Below, one piece after another: positions 45,137 to 55,121 of a stretch of DNA of 64,000 bases. A program made the translations under genes and the position numbers. The notes under the pieces are model-generated. The model made no database searches. It was not told where the DNA came from and saw nothing but the letters and a program-made list of their open reading frames with translations. Source of the DNA: an uncultured Erysipelotrichaceae bacterium (GTDB lineage: Bacteria; Bacillota_I; Bacilli_A; Erysipelotrichales; Erysipelotrichaceae); contig CANOSP010000001.1 of the NCBI GenBank assembly GCA_947569705.1, positions 246,852 to 310,851 on the forward strand, given 5' to 3'. Numbering within the stretch: position 1 is the first letter of the stretch; every line of letters begins with the position of its first letter.

Positions 45137-47215
45137 TTACGGTTTTCCTTCATAAAATGCCTTGATTACCTGCGGCATAATTTCACTTGTACAAAGATTA
45201 CTGCCGAGATTATTGACATTGGAAGATGTCGGTGCGGCACAGACAAATGCGACCTCAGGTTTTTCATAAGGCCAATAGCCAATTAAAGAGGAATTGGTTG
45301 ACTCATGACCGTTGATACTCACCTCGGCAGTTCCGGTTTTAGCCGCGACATTATGACCGATTGAAGCAAGTGCGGAACCGCAGTGATAGCCGCTACCGAT
45401 CACACATTGACGAAAGCCTTCCTGTACTGTTTTAATATTCTGATTTTTATCCGACAGTGTAGACAATACCTCAGCTTCATTTACATATACCAAGGAATCG
45501 CTGTTTACTCCTAACGCACCGCTGACTAAGCGCGGCTTTACTTTTTTACCGCTCGTAGCAATCGTCGATACGTACTGTAACAGCTGAATCGGTGTGTAGT
45601 TATCATATTGACCGAATGAGAAATACAATAAATCACCGGCTGTTTCTCTGTTTCCGGTAAAAGCAAGTTGTTCATTCGGAACATCTAAGCCGCTTAACAC
45701 TCCCAAACCGAACATGGAGTAATAGCTGCGCATCAGTTTGAATATAGCCGGCGCATCATCAATTACAAGCGGTCCGTTTGGTATATAGGAGCTTTTAGCC
45801 AGACGTATCGCTACATTTACCATATAGATATTACTTGATACACGTAATGCATCTACTGCATTTACATTGCCGTAATTGCGATAAGATGCAATTTGCGGAG
45901 TCCCTTTTATTCGCATCGGCGCATCATAGATTGTTTCATCTTTGGTAATAACGCCTTCATTCAACCCCATAAAAACCGTAGCACCTTTGACAACCGAACC
46001 GGGTGTATACCCCTCAAGGTAGTTACCGCTGGCATAGTTGATAATTTCATTATTGCTTTTCAGCATTCCGCTCATCGCATAAATTTCACCGGTATTGGGA
46101 TTCATCAATGATACAAATAAGCGATCCATATCGGGACGATTCCCTTTTCCCGCATATGTTTCCATAGTCTTTTTCAAAATCGCATCTACTTTTTGTTGAA
46201 AATCAATATCGATCGTCAACTGAAGATCGTAGCCTTTCTTACCGGAATTCACTTCGGTAAAAATAGCGTTTCCGTCCGTATCGTACTTTATTGTGCTGAT
46301 TTTCGATGATCCGGATAATAGTTCTTCATATTGCTGCTCCAACCCGGATTTTCCGACTCGCGCATTCATTTCATAACCCTTTGCACTGTAATACTGCATC
46401 AATTCCGACGGCAGTCCCTGTTTGCTGGTCGTAACCTGTCCCAATACATCGCGCAAGGTATTTTTATAAGGATATTCTCGTTTCCATGAACTGAAATCAA
46501 CATCAAAACCGGGATAATCGGATTTATGTTCGGTTAAATACGCAACCTTTTCGGCATCGACACTTTCCATGATAACGCGTGAATGAGAACTTTGCGAATT
46601 GATCTCCATCGCATGATAGACAACCCATGCGGCTTTGGTTTCATCATCTATAGCGGAATCAATCATTTCTTCGGTAATTCGCTCCAGCTTCAGCTGATAA
46701 ATTTCATCATCGCTGAGGCTTAATTCGGTTGCACTTAATAAGTGGTTTGCCTGATCATTATGACCGTTTTCATCGGTATGCAGCGTAATATAAGCATCCT
46801 GCAAATCGCGCAGTGTTAAATCTTTAGTTGATACATTAAATTGTTTCGCAAACTTCACTGCCAAATCCCATTGTTCTTTAGCAGTCGCATTTTCAGTCGG
46901 ATAATATGTAATATTCATTGAACTAACGGTCTTCACTACCTGCTTTCCGTTGCGATCGATCATCTGTCCGCGCGGAGTAGAAATTATTTGCTTTTTCAAT
47001 GAATAAATATCCAGCTTTGTCGCATATTCTTCTTTTTGACGCACTTGGATATCAATCAGGCGTCCGGCAATGCACACAAATAACAGAACGGTAATGATCG
47101 CTACAATCGTTAATCGCTTATTCACAATCTTTTGATAATCATTTTGTTTCTTCAACAGATCACTGCTGTGACGCATATGCTTCGCATCAATATCACGAAA
47201 CGGATTTCTGAACAT
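45137..47215 (-). CDS. Class B penicillin-binding protein (PBP2/MrdA-like transpeptidase)
   Basis: Monofunctional D,D-transpeptidase (692 aa) crosslinking peptidoglycan. There is one N-terminal membrane helix (LTIVAIITVLLFVCIAGRL, about residues 35-54), a pedestal dimerisation domain with RGQMIDRNG, and the penicillin-binding domain with SVVK in TPGSVVKG (near 407), SSN in RVSSNIY and KTGT in AAKTGTAEV (near 624). The ATG at 47215 is used because AGGAGG sits 8 bases upstream; an in-frame GTG within that site is rejected. Elongation (PbpA/PBP2-like) versus septal (PBP2B) function is unresolved; no SEDS partner is adjacent. Confidence 0.9.
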   Translation of the reverse strand: MFRNPFRDIDAKHMRHSSDLLKKQNDYQKIVNKRLTIVAIITVLLFVCIAGRLIDIQVRQKEEYATKLDIYSLKKQIISTPRGQMIDRNGKQVVKTVSSMNITYYPTENATAKEQWDLAVKFAKQFNVSTKDLTLRDLQDAYITLHTDENGHNDQANHLLSATELSLSDDEIYQLKLERITEEMIDSAIDDETKAAWVVYHAMEINSQSSHSRVIMESVDAEKVAYLTEHKSDYPGFDVDFSSWKREYPYKNTLRDVLGQVTTSKQGLPSELMQYYSAKGYEMNARVGKSGLEQQYEELLSGSSKISTIKYDTDGNAIFTEVNSGKKGYDLQLTIDIDFQQKVDAILKKTMETYAGKGNRPDMDRLFVSLMNPNTGEIYAMSGMLKSNNEIINYASGNYLEGYTPGSVVKGATVFMGLNEGVITKDETIYDAPMRIKGTPQIASYRNYGNVNAVDALRVSSNIYMVNVAIRLAKSSYIPNGPLVIDDAPAIFKLMRSYYSMFGLGVLSGLDVPNEQLAFTGNRETAGDLLYFSFGQYDNYTPIQLLQYVSTIATSGKKVKPRLVSGALGVNSDSLVYVNEAEVLSTLSDKNQNIKTVQEGFRQCVIGSGYHCGSALASIGHNVAAKTGTAEVSINGHESTNSSLIGYWPYEKPEVAFVCAAPTSSNVNNLGSNLCTSEIMPQVIKAFYEGKP

Positions 47216-47435
47216 GCCGAACACCTCCTTTTCTTATTATTATAATACAAACAAGGAAGCAATTACCAGTCCTAAAGCATTTTTTATATCGGTTCTGTTA
47301 CTTCCTTTCTATATTATAATAAGGATCATCTCAATAAAATCGTAAACAAGTTAATCAATTATATGATGATTCCTATAAAGTGCATGTATCTGAACATGCG
47401 GTACTACTTTCTATTTAGATATTTGTTTTATTTCT

Positions 47436-47465
47436 TTGCGTTTCACGTTAAAAATAAGTTATAAT
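47436..47465 (+). promoter_or_regulatory. ispG promoter
   Basis: TTGCGT (47436-47441), an 18-bp spacer and TATAAT (47460-47465), just before the GAGGTGAT ribosome site. Confidence 0.65.
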
Positions 47466-47482
47466 GTAGATGAGGTGATAAT

Positions 47483-48547
47483 ATGATTCATACACGTAAA
47501 CATACAAAAACAATGATGGTTGGTAATGTCGCACTGGGCGGTAATTCACATGTCATTATCCAATCCATGTGCAATACCAAAACCGAAAATACACAAGCAA
47601 CGATCCAACAAATTCTTGAATTAGAAAAAGCCGGCTGTGAAATTGTTCGCTTAGCGGTGATTGATGAAGCTGATGCCAAAGCAATTAAAACAATCAAAGA
47701 ACATACCCATATACCGTTAGTGGCTGATATTCACTATGATTATCGCATTGCCCTGATGGCTGCTGAATACGGAATTGATAAGATTCGCATTAATCCGGGT
47801 AATATCGGTAAAAGAGAAAATGTGGAAGCAGTCGTAAAAGTGTGTAAAGAAAAAAAGATTCCGATTCGTATCGGTATTAATTCCGGATCCTTAGAAAAGG
47901 ATATTCATGAAAAATACGGTAAACCGACAGCGGAAGGCATGATTGAAAGCGCAAAGCGTCATGTATCAATCTTAAATGACTTTGATTTTCATGATATTTG
48001 CCTGTCATTTAAGTCCAGTGATCCCCTGCTTTGTATTGAAGTCTATCGATTGGCAGCGAAGACATTCCCTTATCCGCTGCATCTCGGTGTCACTGAAGCC
48101 GGCACCTATATCGGCAGTGCGATCAAAAGCAGTATGGCACTGGGAACCTTACTGAATGAAGGCATCGGCAATACGATTCGCATCTCCGTCAACGGTGATC
48201 CGATTCATGAAATAACAATCGCAAAGCAGCTGTTAAAGTGCTGCCGTTTAATAGATCGTGTTCCTAATTTAATCGCCTGCCCTACCTGCGGCCGTACCCA
48301 ATGGGATATTCATACAGTCGTAGCGGAAATTGAAGCATTCCTTACCGGAATTCACAGTGATATTACCGTTGCCGTAATGGGATGTGCAGTAAACGGACCC
48401 GGTGAGGCTAAACATGCCGATATTGCCATCGCCGGCGGTAAAAAAGAAGGACTGTTAATTAAAAAAGGCGAAATCATCGAAAAGCTGCCGCAGGATCAAA
48501 TCGTGAATCGCTTAAAGCAGGAAATCTTGAAAATGTGTGAGAAGTAA
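47483..48547 (+). CDS. ispG: IspG (GcpE), HMBPP synthase
   Basis: 4Fe-4S enzyme of the MEP isoprenoid pathway that reduces MEcPP to HMBPP (354 aa). The N-terminal TIM barrel includes VALGGNSHVIIQSM. The cluster Cys residues are in ACPTCGRT (Cys266, Cys269) and VMGCAVNGPGE (near 301), followed by the conserved Glu. GAGGTGAT precedes the ATG. IspH, the next enzyme, is about 4 kb downstream on the same strand. Both are the only plus-strand genes in this stretch. Confidence 0.96.
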   Translation: MIHTRKHTKTMMVGNVALGGNSHVIIQSMCNTKTENTQATIQQILELEKAGCEIVRLAVIDEADAKAIKTIKEHTHIPLVADIHYDYRIALMAAEYGIDKIRINPGNIGKRENVEAVVKVCKEKKIPIRIGINSGSLEKDIHEKYGKPTAEGMIESAKRHVSILNDFDFHDICLSFKSSDPLLCIEVYRLAAKTFPYPLHLGVTEAGTYIGSAIKSSMALGTLLNEGIGNTIRISVNGDPIHEITIAKQLLKCCRLIDRVPNLIACPTCGRTQWDIHTVVAEIEAFLTGIHSDITVAVMGCAVNGPGEAKHADIAIAGGKKEGLLIKKGEIIEKLPQDQIVNRLKQEILKMCEK

Positions 48548-48578
48548 ACATTGATTGAAAATTTAAAAAGCTAAAATA

Positions 48579-48602
48579 AAAAGCTGTCTGCGCAGCTTTT
48601 TT
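48579..48602 (+). terminator. Intrinsic terminator after ispG
   Basis: AAAGCTG-tctgcg-CAGCTTT stem-loop with further T. Confidence 0.82.
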
Positions 48603-48672
48603 CTTTCTTTTGATCTAAGGATATGCCTTTTTTATTTATTCTTTTTATATCTCGGTATAACTCGTAAGTCAC

Positions 48673-48885
48673 CTATTTATTATATTTATTATCACTTAAT
48701 TCTAATATATAATCGGCACTGACCTTATAGAGCGTGCATAAACATTTTAAATGTTCTGCCGACAGTGTACCTACCCCTCTTTCAAGATCAGAATAATAAC
48801 GCTGACTGATACATAAACAGTGCGCCACATAGGTTTGTGTAAAATCATTATCTTCTCTTAAATCACGAATGCGTTTAAATATCAT
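48673..48885 (-). CDS. Small XRE-family transcription regulator
   Basis: Stand-alone helix-turn-helix regulator (70 aa) of the Cro/CI type: MIFKRIRDLREDNDFTQTYV, then a recognition helix in ISQRYYSDLERGVGTLS, and LYKVSADYILEL at the end. No ligand domain is present. The start is ATG 48885, 7 bases after AGGTGAT; upstream ATGs overlap that site. A dyad at 48939-48955 next to TATAAT lies upstream and is probably its autoregulatory operator. Target genes are unknown; a closely similar palindrome occurs at 20428-20440. Confidence 0.85.
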   Translation of the reverse strand: MIFKRIRDLREDNDFTQTYVAHCLCISQRYYSDLERGVGTLSAEHLKCLCTLYKVSADYILELSDNKYNK

Positions 48886-48933
48886 GACCATCATCACCTA
48901 GCAACATTATAAAGAAAAAAGCAATTAGAATTT

Positions 48934-48955
48934 AATTATAGTGTCAATAGCACTA
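48934..48955 (-). promoter_or_regulatory. Candidate promoter and operator of the XRE gene
   Basis: On the minus strand TAGTG-CTATTGA-CACTA (48939-48955) immediately precedes TATAAT (48934-48939). The dyad lies where a repressor would block the -35/-10 spacer. Confidence 0.5.
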
Positions 48956-49049
48956 AACATTATTATGCCTGATTCTCCTGTTTTTATACATCGATTTTAA
49001 ACATTAAAAACAAATAATTCACACTATGAAAAAAGGAAATTACACAATA

Positions 49050-49077
49050 TAAAAAGGACTTGAAATCAGTCCCTTTA
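49050..49077 (-). terminator. Terminator after the cyclophilin gene
   Basis: On the minus strand AAAGGGACT and AGTCCTTT pair around a 7-nt loop with a bulged G, followed by T residues. Confidence 0.7.
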
Positions 49078-49088
49078 AATAAAATAAA

Positions 49089-49826
49089 CTATTTTACTTC
49101 TTCAAAAACAAACCCTTCGATCAATACATCGACTGCCGGTCGATCATTTACACCGGTTTGAACATTGGCAATCTTTTCAACGACATCCATACCCTCAATT
49201 ACTTGACCGAATACCGTGTGCTGATGATCCAAATAAGGTACACCGCCTACCTCACGATACTTCTCTTTTACATTCTGCGGATGCACAAAGCCGGCATTTG
49301 TCCAACCTTTCTTTTGCGCCTGCGCATAAATGCTTTGGAAATAATCCTCAGTAAAAGTGGCTTGGTCCTTATTTTGAACGATGAAGAATTGTGAACCGTT
49401 TGTATCCTTACCGGAATTTGCCATGGAAAGCGCTCCGGTAAAATTATAGAGCTGATCGCTGAATTCATCCTCAAACGGTTCTCCCCATATACTTTCTCCG
49501 CCTCTGCTGTTGCCGAGCGGATCACCGCTTTGAATCATAAAATTAGGAATGACGCGATGAAAGGTCAAATGATTATAATAACCGTCATTGGCATGGGTCA
49601 CAAAATTCTCAACTGCTTTCGGGGCGGCTTTCGGAAACAGATGAATTTTAATATCACCTAAACTGGTAGACATAGTCGCAATAATATCACCGCTCTGCGG
49701 TTTTTCAAACTGTAATAAGGTCACATCCTTGGGAATGCCTGCATTGGGATCGGCATCCTCTTGTTTGTTGTCACAGCCTGCCAATATAAGCAGTGCGGCT
49801 GTCAATATAAAACACCATTTTTTCAT
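49089..49826 (-). CDS. Cyclophilin-type peptidyl-prolyl isomerase, lipoprotein
   Basis: Extracytoplasmic proline isomerase (245 aa). The N terminus [20 protein letters not shown] is a lipoprotein signal with lipobox LAGC (Cys18). The cyclophilin core has [15 protein letters not shown] (catalytic Arg and Phe), GSQFFIV and [14 protein letters not shown]. An insertion (about residues 155-200) is larger than in the minimal cyclophilin. The ATG overlaps the nfo stop by 4 bases, so it is the last gene of the cshB-nfo-PPIase operon. It probably aids folding of secreted proteins at the membrane surface. Confidence 0.92.
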   Translation of the reverse strand: MKKWCFILTAALLILAGCDNKQEDADPNAGIPKDVTLLQFEKPQSGDIIATMSTSLGDIKIHLFPKAAPKAVENFVTHANDGYYNHLTFHRVIPNFMIQSGDPLGNSRGGESIWGEPFEDEFSDQLYNFTGALSMANSGKDTNGSQFFIVQNKDQATFTEDYFQSIYAQAQKKGWTNAGFVHPQNVKEKYREVGGVPYLDHQHTVFGQVIEGMDVVEKIANVQTGVNDRPAVDVLIEGFVFEEVK

Positions 49827-50710
49827 AGTTGTTCTCCTCGCTTGATTTTTTCCGGCAGTTCTTTATCGAATTGTCCTGATTTTAACATTGCAATTTCTTG
49901 TTGATAAGGGGCATGATCCTCAATATAAGGTGTTTCCAAAATCTTAACGACATGCTCTAACAACGGATGATGAACGATATGATGCAGCTTTTCATAGCCG
50001 ATTTCACCGAATCCGATATTCGCATGACGATCTTTTTTCGCTCCTTGAATATTCTTGGAGTCATTGACATGGAGACATGCCAAACGATCCAAGCCGATAA
50101 TCTGATCAAACGCTTTTAATACCTCATCAAAATCAGCTAGATCATAACCGGCATCATGTATATGACAAGTGTCTAAACAAACCTTGATTGCTTCGGGATG
50201 ATTGACATGATCAATGATATAACGAAGCTGCTCAAAGCGATAACCTAATTCGCTTCCCTTGCCGCTCATCGTTTCCAAAGCAATCGAAACATTTCCCATA
50301 TTCTGCATCGCTTCATTTAGTCCGCATACGATTTTATTCAAGCCGGCTTCTTCCCCTGCCTGTACATGGGAACCGGGATGAAGTACAAGGTAAGATGCTT
50401 CCAGTTGGTTTACTCTTTCGATTTCCTGAGTTAAAAATGAGACAGCCAACTCATAAGTTTCCGGCTTTACACAATTCGCTAAATTAATGATATACGGTGC
50501 ATGAACGATCATGGATTGCTTCGCAATGCCGTGCTGATCCATTAACTCATGTGCTTCCTTTACTTTCATATCCGCAATCGGTTTACGTCTTGTATTCTGC
50601 GGCGGACCGGTATAAATCATCAGTGCATTGGCACCGTAGCCGACCGCTTCCTTTACTGCGCCCAAAAGATAATCCGGGGCGCTCATTGAAACATGAGATC
50701 CGATTATCAT
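49823..50710 (-). CDS. nfo: Endonuclease IV (AP endonuclease)
   Basis: Zinc-dependent AP endonuclease of base excision repair (295 aa). The TIM barrel begins [17 protein letters not shown]; metal ligands are seen in [34 protein letters not shown] and HVNDSKN...[12 protein letters not shown]. The ATG shares a base with the TGA of the helicase gene (TGATG). The cshB-nfo pairing is as in B. subtilis (yqfR-yqfS), and ispH is nearby there as here. Confidence 0.95.
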   Translation of the reverse strand: MIIGSHVSMSAPDYLLGAVKEAVGYGANALMIYTGPPQNTRRKPIADMKVKEAHELMDQHGIAKQSMIVHAPYIINLANCVKPETYELAVSFLTQEIERVNQLEASYLVLHPGSHVQAGEEAGLNKIVCGLNEAMQNMGNVSIALETMSGKGSELGYRFEQLRYIIDHVNHPEAIKVCLDTCHIHDAGYDLADFDEVLKAFDQIIGLDRLACLHVNDSKNIQGAKKDRHANIGFGEIGYEKLHHIVHHPLLEHVVKILETPYIEDHAPYQQEIAMLKSGQFDKELPEKIKRGEQL

Positions 50711-52077
50711 CAACGCTCACCTCGCTTTTCTATTTGTTTTGCCTTGGCACGCTCTTTTTTCTGTCGCTGAATGTCTTGTTGAATCATAGCGCGCTTTGCC
50801 TTGCGCTTCAGTTTTTCCACTTCCTGCTTGCGCTTTGCTTTATAACCCGGCTTCACCTTTTGTTTTTTACGTTTCACTATTTTATTAATTTCAGCACTTA
50901 ACGGATCTTCCGGTTTGGCTTTTTTCACATTTTTCGGCTTTAATTCCTGCCAACTGCCGTTTTTATAGCGGCGATGATGAAAAATGATACCGCGTTTCTG
51001 TAAAGCTTTGATCATTGCTTCATCACTGTCCTGATACAATGCGTAACAAATTCCGTCCTTGCCCGAACGACCGGTGCGTCCGCTGCGATGAATATAGTAA
51101 TCCAACTCTTTCGGGAAACCCATGGAAATGACATGTGAAACACCCTCAATGTCGATTCCGCGGGCGGCAATATCGCTCGCTACCACATATGCCTTATCCA
51201 GCTTCATCAGCTGTTTCATCGCCTTGGTACGCTCTCGCGGTGTCAAATCTCCGTGCAGTTCAATCACACCGTAACCGGAATTACGCAAAGCTTTAGCCGC
51301 AGAAGATGCCTCTTCGCGTTTATTCGCAAAGATCAAACAGACATAAGGCTGAAAAGCCGGCAACAGCTCCAATACCGCTTCTTCATAAGAAAGATGATTA
51401 CAAGGAACCAGTACATGCTCAATGCGCGGCTGAAACTGCCGATCGCTTTTGATCTGTACGGTAACGGGATTAGTCATATATTTTTTCAAAAACGGCTTTA
51501 AGCCTTCGGGAATCGTCGCCGAGAAGCTCATCATTTGAAGGTCTTTGCTCATGCGGGAAGCCACAAGATCAATATCCTGCAAAAAACCGAATTCCAAGGT
51601 CATATCCGCTTCGTCAACCACAAGTATTTTCACATTCTGAAGCATTAAAGTCTGTTCCTGTAAAAACAGATCACGAATGCGCCCCGGAGTACCGATAATC
51701 ACATGCGGCTGCACTTTCAGGCTGTCATTCATTCGCGTTTTTTCCATACCGCCGGTGATCAAGCGCACCTGCAATTCAGGATCCGCCTCCTGCATCACCT
51801 TAGAGCGCTCATACATCTGAATTGCCAATTCTCTTGTCGGCACCGTAATCACTGCCTGTACATATGCCTTACTCGGATCCACGAGTTCCATAATCGGAAT
51901 TAAAAATGCATGAGTTTTTCCGGTTCCGGTTGCTGAAATACCGATAATATCTTTTCCCTTACACGCTACCGGTATGACCGCTCTTTGTATTTCGGTCGGA
52001 GTCACAAAATGATTTCTTTTAATCATTTCGGCAGTTGTATTTTTTAACTGATAGTCACTGAAACGACTTTCATTCAT
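50710..52077 (-). CDS. DEAD-box RNA helicase, CshB-like
   Basis: ATP-dependent RNA helicase (455 aa). Q motif [13 protein letters not shown], Walker [14 protein letters not shown] in [15 protein letters not shown] in FSATIPEG, and [10 protein letters not shown] are present. The C-terminal tail (last 80 residues) is strongly basic with KKAKPEDP and repeated KRK/KRKA, an RNA-binding extension. CshB (YqfR) is proposed from the adjacent nfo and the region; CshB of B. subtilis acts in cold adaptation and RNA turnover. The promoter (52141-52168) diverges from that of ispH. Confidence 0.9.
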   Translation of the reverse strand: MNESRFSDYQLKNTTAEMIKRNHFVTPTEIQRAVIPVACKGKDIIGISATGTGKTHAFLIPIMELVDPSKAYVQAVITVPTRELAIQMYERSKVMQEADPELQVRLITGGMEKTRMNDSLKVQPHVIIGTPGRIRDLFLQEQTLMLQNVKILVVDEADMTLEFGFLQDIDLVASRMSKDLQMMSFSATIPEGLKPFLKKYMTNPVTVQIKSDRQFQPRIEHVLVPCNHLSYEEAVLELLPAFQPYVCLIFANKREEASSAAKALRNSGYGVIELHGDLTPRERTKAMKQLMKLDKAYVVASDIAARGIDIEGVSHVISMGFPKELDYYIHRSGRTGRSGKDGICYALYQDSDEAMIKALQKRGIIFHHRRYKNGSWQELKPKNVKKAKPEDPLSAEINKIVKRKKQKVKPGYKAKRKQEVEKLKRKAKRAMIQQDIQRQKKERAKAKQIEKRGER

Positions 52078-52140
52078 AATTTCACCACTTTCCGTAGAAG
52101 CCTTACAGCTTCCGCTGCGATCTCAAATAGATTCTTTCTT

Positions 52141-52168
52141 ATTATACAGAATTTATCAAGAATGTAAA
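52141..52168 (-). promoter_or_regulatory. Promoter of cshB-nfo-PPIase operon
   Basis: On the minus strand TTTACA (52163-52168), a 16-bp spacer ending in TG, and TATAAT (52141-52146). Confidence 0.65.
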
Positions 52169-52175
52169 CAAAATA

Positions 52176-52205
52176 TTAGAGAAACCGCTGTTAATACGTT
52201 ATAAT
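52176..52205 (+). promoter_or_regulatory. Candidate ispH promoter
   Basis: TTAGAG (52176-52181), an 18-bp spacer and TATAAT (52200-52205), before the GAGGTGAT ribosome site. Confidence 0.5.
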
Positions 52206-52222
52206 AATACCGAGGTGATCTT

Positions 52223-53140
52223 ATGGAAATCATAAAAGTAATGCCGCGAGGATATTGTAAAGGCGTGATTCGGGCAATACGCATGGCAGTGGAATGTACC
52301 AAACGCTATCCGAATCAGACGATAACCATATTAGGAATGCTGGTGCATAATCATTATGTAATGAAGGCGCTGGCTTTACAGAACATCCAAATGATTGATG
52401 ATCCGAATAAAACAAGAGAAGCGCTGCTGGATGAAATCACGGAAGGCGTTGTGATTTTTACCGCACACGGCATTGCCCCTCAAGTATTGGAGAAAGCACA
52501 AAAAAAAGGACTGATCTGTATTGACGCATCATGTCCCGATGTTTTGAAAACACAAGCATTGGTAAAAGCCAAACTAGATGCAGGCTATGAAGTCATTTAT
52601 ATCGGTAAAGCAAAACATCCGGAAGCGGAAGCAGTCTGTGCGCTCAGCGAACATATTCATTTTATGGAGCCGAAAGATCCGATTATTTCATTACCGAAAG
52701 GCAAACTGTTTATAACCAATCAAACAACCATGTCTATTTATGATTTAGAAGCAGTGTTTCAAAAACTGAAAGAGCGTTATCCCGATGCGGAATTTTGCGA
52801 AGAAATCTGTAATGCGACCAGAATCCGTCAGGAAGCAGTCGCTGAACTGAAAGAGATCGATGTTTTGTATGTGGTCGGTGATCGCTTCAGTAACAACTCC
52901 AATCGTTTAGCACAGATCGGAACAGAACACGGAATCAAGAGTGTGTATTTAATTGATACAGTCAATGATATTGAGTCAAGCCAATTACATAACGCAAAAC
53001 GCGTCGCAGTCACCGCAGGTGCATCTACTCCTACCTATTTAACCGATCAAGTCATTGCATATTTACAGGACTTTCAAGAAAATAAACCGAAACCGAAGCT
53101 TGAATTATCGGCATTATTGGGTGGAATCATTGAATCATGA
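52223..53140 (+). CDS. ispH: IspH, HMBPP reductase
   Basis: Last enzyme of the MEP pathway, giving IPP and DMAPP (305 aa). The three cluster Cys residues are in PRGYCKGV (Cys12), DASCPD (near 103) and EICNAT (near 195), with TAHGIAP and the catalytic TNQTTMS. GAGGTGAT lies before the ATG. It faces trmK, from which it is separated by a bidirectional terminator. Confidence 0.96.
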   Translation: MEIIKVMPRGYCKGVIRAIRMAVECTKRYPNQTITILGMLVHNHYVMKALALQNIQMIDDPNKTREALLDEITEGVVIFTAHGIAPQVLEKAQKKGLICIDASCPDVLKTQALVKAKLDAGYEVIYIGKAKHPEAEAVCALSEHIHFMEPKDPIISLPKGKLFITNQTTMSIYDLEAVFQKLKERYPDAEFCEEICNATRIRQEAVAELKEIDVLYVVGDRFSNNSNRLAQIGTEHGIKSVYLIDTVNDIESSQLHNAKRVAVTAGASTPTYLTDQVIAYLQDFQENKPKPKLELSALLGGIIES

Positions 53141-53206
53141 ATCGTTTCATCAGGTAACTTCATTCACCGTATATGACACTTTTTCTGCTTATAAAAATAT
53201 AACTTG

Positions 53207-53255
53207 CAAAAAAACAGTATTCAGCGAATTACAATTCCTCATTGAATACTGTTTT
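53207..53255. terminator. Bidirectional terminator between ispH and trmK
   Basis: Perfect 12-bp stem AAACAGTATTCA/TGAATACTGTTT with a T run on the plus side and an A run (T on minus) on the other. The trmK stop codon is in the loop. Confidence 0.88.
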
Positions 53256-53921
53256 TGTATGCGCTTGATTCAGCTGCTTTAGAATCATTTGTCGTTGTCT
53301 TTCCATATGCATACGGCGCGGATGCTCACACGGTAACTGTGCTAAAATAAGCTCCAGTTGAGCAAGTTGATGCTTTAAGTAACGTTCAAACAGCGGTTCA
53401 TTTTTCAGATACACCCCAAACAGCTGTTCTTCTTCATTGTAGGCACCATGATATTGACAGCGAAAGCAGACGATTTCATAAAAATGATCTTCTTCCACAA
53501 GCGCTTCTTTTACAATTGTATAATGATGCTTACTGATCCATGAGCGAAGCTTATCAACATGACGGTTCACCTGAATAATAAAGGTGCGCTGTTCCTGAAG
53601 TTCTTCGGGATGATCAGACAGAATCATCAAGGCAGTCTCTACACCCATACCGGCAATCACAATCGTTGATACCTCAGGCGCAAGCTGTGCGATTCCGTTT
53701 TTGAGACAAGGTGTGATTCGATTCTGCAGTTGGGCTGCCTGAATAGCTTCTGTGGCTCGCTGTAACGGCTGTTCGCGCAGATCACAGGCATAAACATGCG
53801 GACAAATATCATTTTGAATTAAAGCGATTGACAGCTGTGCATGATCACAGCCGATGTCCGCCGTAACACTTCCTCGCTCTACCATCTGATAAAGCGCCAA
53901 AAGGCGCTTACTAAGCGCCAT
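53229..53921 (-). CDS. trmK: TrmK, tRNA A22 N1-methyltransferase
   Basis: SAM-dependent enzyme that methylates N1 of A22 in tRNA (230 aa). The motif VTADIGCDHAQLSIALI (near residue 17) and the NGIAQL/VIAGMGVETALMIL segments are the TrmK (YqfN, COG2384) signature. A C-terminal helical part follows (KNEPLFERYLKHQLAQLEL). The ATG shares a base with the rpoD stop (TAATG), matching the sigA-trmK order of B. subtilis. Confidence 0.92.
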   Translation of the reverse strand: MALSKRLLALYQMVERGSVTADIGCDHAQLSIALIQNDICPHVYACDLREQPLQRATEAIQAAQLQNRITPCLKNGIAQLAPEVSTIVIAGMGVETALMILSDHPEELQEQRTFIIQVNRHVDKLRSWISKHHYTIVKEALVEEDHFYEIVCFRCQYHGAYNEEEQLFGVYLKNEPLFERYLKHQLAQLELILAQLPCEHPRRMHMERQRQMILKQLNQAHTKTVFNEEL

Positions 53922-55108
53922 TACGGTTTATCGACAAAATCCTTCAGTCGCTTGGATCTTGTCGGATGTTTTAATTTTCTGAGTGCCTTTGCTTCAATCT
54001 GACGAATACGCTCTCTTGTGACGTTGAATTCCTTGCCAACCTCTTCCAAAGTACGAGTACGTCCGTCATATAAACCGAAGCGAAGTCGCAACACCTTTTC
54101 CTCACGTTCGGTCAAGCCTTGCAAGACATTGTTAATTTCATCTTTTAACAGCTGATTGTTCGCATATTCATCGGGAGACAATGCATCTTTATCCTCAATA
54201 AAATCACCGAGATGAGAATCATCCTCTTCGCCGATCGGTGTTTCTAAGGAAACCGGCTCCAATGCGATTTTTTGAATCTCACGAACTTTTTCCGGGGAGA
54301 TATTCTCCATGCGTTCGGAAATCTCTTCCGCCGTCGGATCACGTCCCAAATCCTGCACTAATTGACGCTGAATCCGAGTCAGCTTATTGATTGTTTCAAC
54401 CATATGTACAGGAATACGAATGGTACGCGCCTGATCGGCGATCGCTCTTGTGATTGCTTGACGGATCCACCATGTCGCATAAGTGGAAAATTTAAAACCT
54501 TTTGTATAATCGAATTTTTCTACTGCCTTTACAAGCCCCATATTGCCTTCCTGAATTAAATCAAGAAACAGCATGCCGCGACCGACATATTTTTTGGCAA
54601 TCGATACGACAAGACGTAGATTCGCAGCGATCAGCTTGCGTTTCGCTTCTTCATCGCCCTCTTGAATACGACGGGCAATTTCCGGTTCATCCTTCGGATC
54701 CAACAGATCCACCCTGCCGATTTCTTTCAAATACATTTTAACCGGATCATTGATTTTTGTATGTGCAGAGTTCGCAAACGACTGTTCCAATGATTCAATA
54801 TCACTTGCCAGTGTATCAATATGGTCTAAATCATCGATATGATCTAAATCATCACTGTCGCCCACATAGCTCAAATCATCTTGAACTAATGAATCGTCAT
54901 CATTTAAATCAATATTATCGTCATCCTCATCGTTTTTGATACTGATGCCGTTCGCATCAAACCAAGCGACTAAGCTGTCAAATTCTCTGTCATCTAAATC
55001 CAGATGCTCACAGGCATCCATCACATCGCTTTGATACAGCACATGATGAATATGATAAGATTCCGCCAATTCCTCTTTAATTTCATCCAGTGTCTTATAC
55101 TCCTGCAT
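53921..55108 (-). CDS. rpoD: RpoD (SigA), primary sigma factor
   Basis: Housekeeping sigma factor (395 aa). An acidic region 1.1 segment rich in Asp is followed by region 1.2 ([16 protein letters not shown]), region 2 with [24 protein letters not shown] and [17 protein letters not shown], region 3 and region 4 with [17 protein letters not shown]. The start is ATG 55108, just after AGGAGG; the frame is open 12 codons upstream into dnaG. The dnaG-rpoD order is the macromolecular synthesis arrangement of Bacillota. Confidence 0.96.
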   Translation of the reverse strand: MQEYKTLDEIKEELAESYHIHHVLYQSDVMDACEHLDLDDREFDSLVAWFDANGISIKNDEDDDNIDLNDDDSLVQDDLSYVGDSDDLDHIDDLDHIDTLASDIESLEQSFANSAHTKINDPVKMYLKEIGRVDLLDPKDEPEIARRIQEGDEEAKRKLIAANLRLVVSIAKKYVGRGMLFLDLIQEGNMGLVKAVEKFDYTKGFKFSTYATWWIRQAITRAIADQARTIRIPVHMVETINKLTRIQRQLVQDLGRDPTAEEISERMENISPEKVREIQKIALEPVSLETPIGEEDDSHLGDFIEDKDALSPDEYANNQLLKDEINNVLQGLTEREEKVLRLRFGLYDGRTRTLEEVGKEFNVTRERIRQIEAKALRKLKHPTRSKRLKDFVDKP

Positions 55109-55121
55109 AAGAACCTCCTTT

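Noticed and set aside
48673..48885. XRE gene as remnant of a prophage or toxin-antitoxin pair
   Set aside because: No partner toxin, integrase or phage gene is adjacent, and the gene has its own promoter and dyad.
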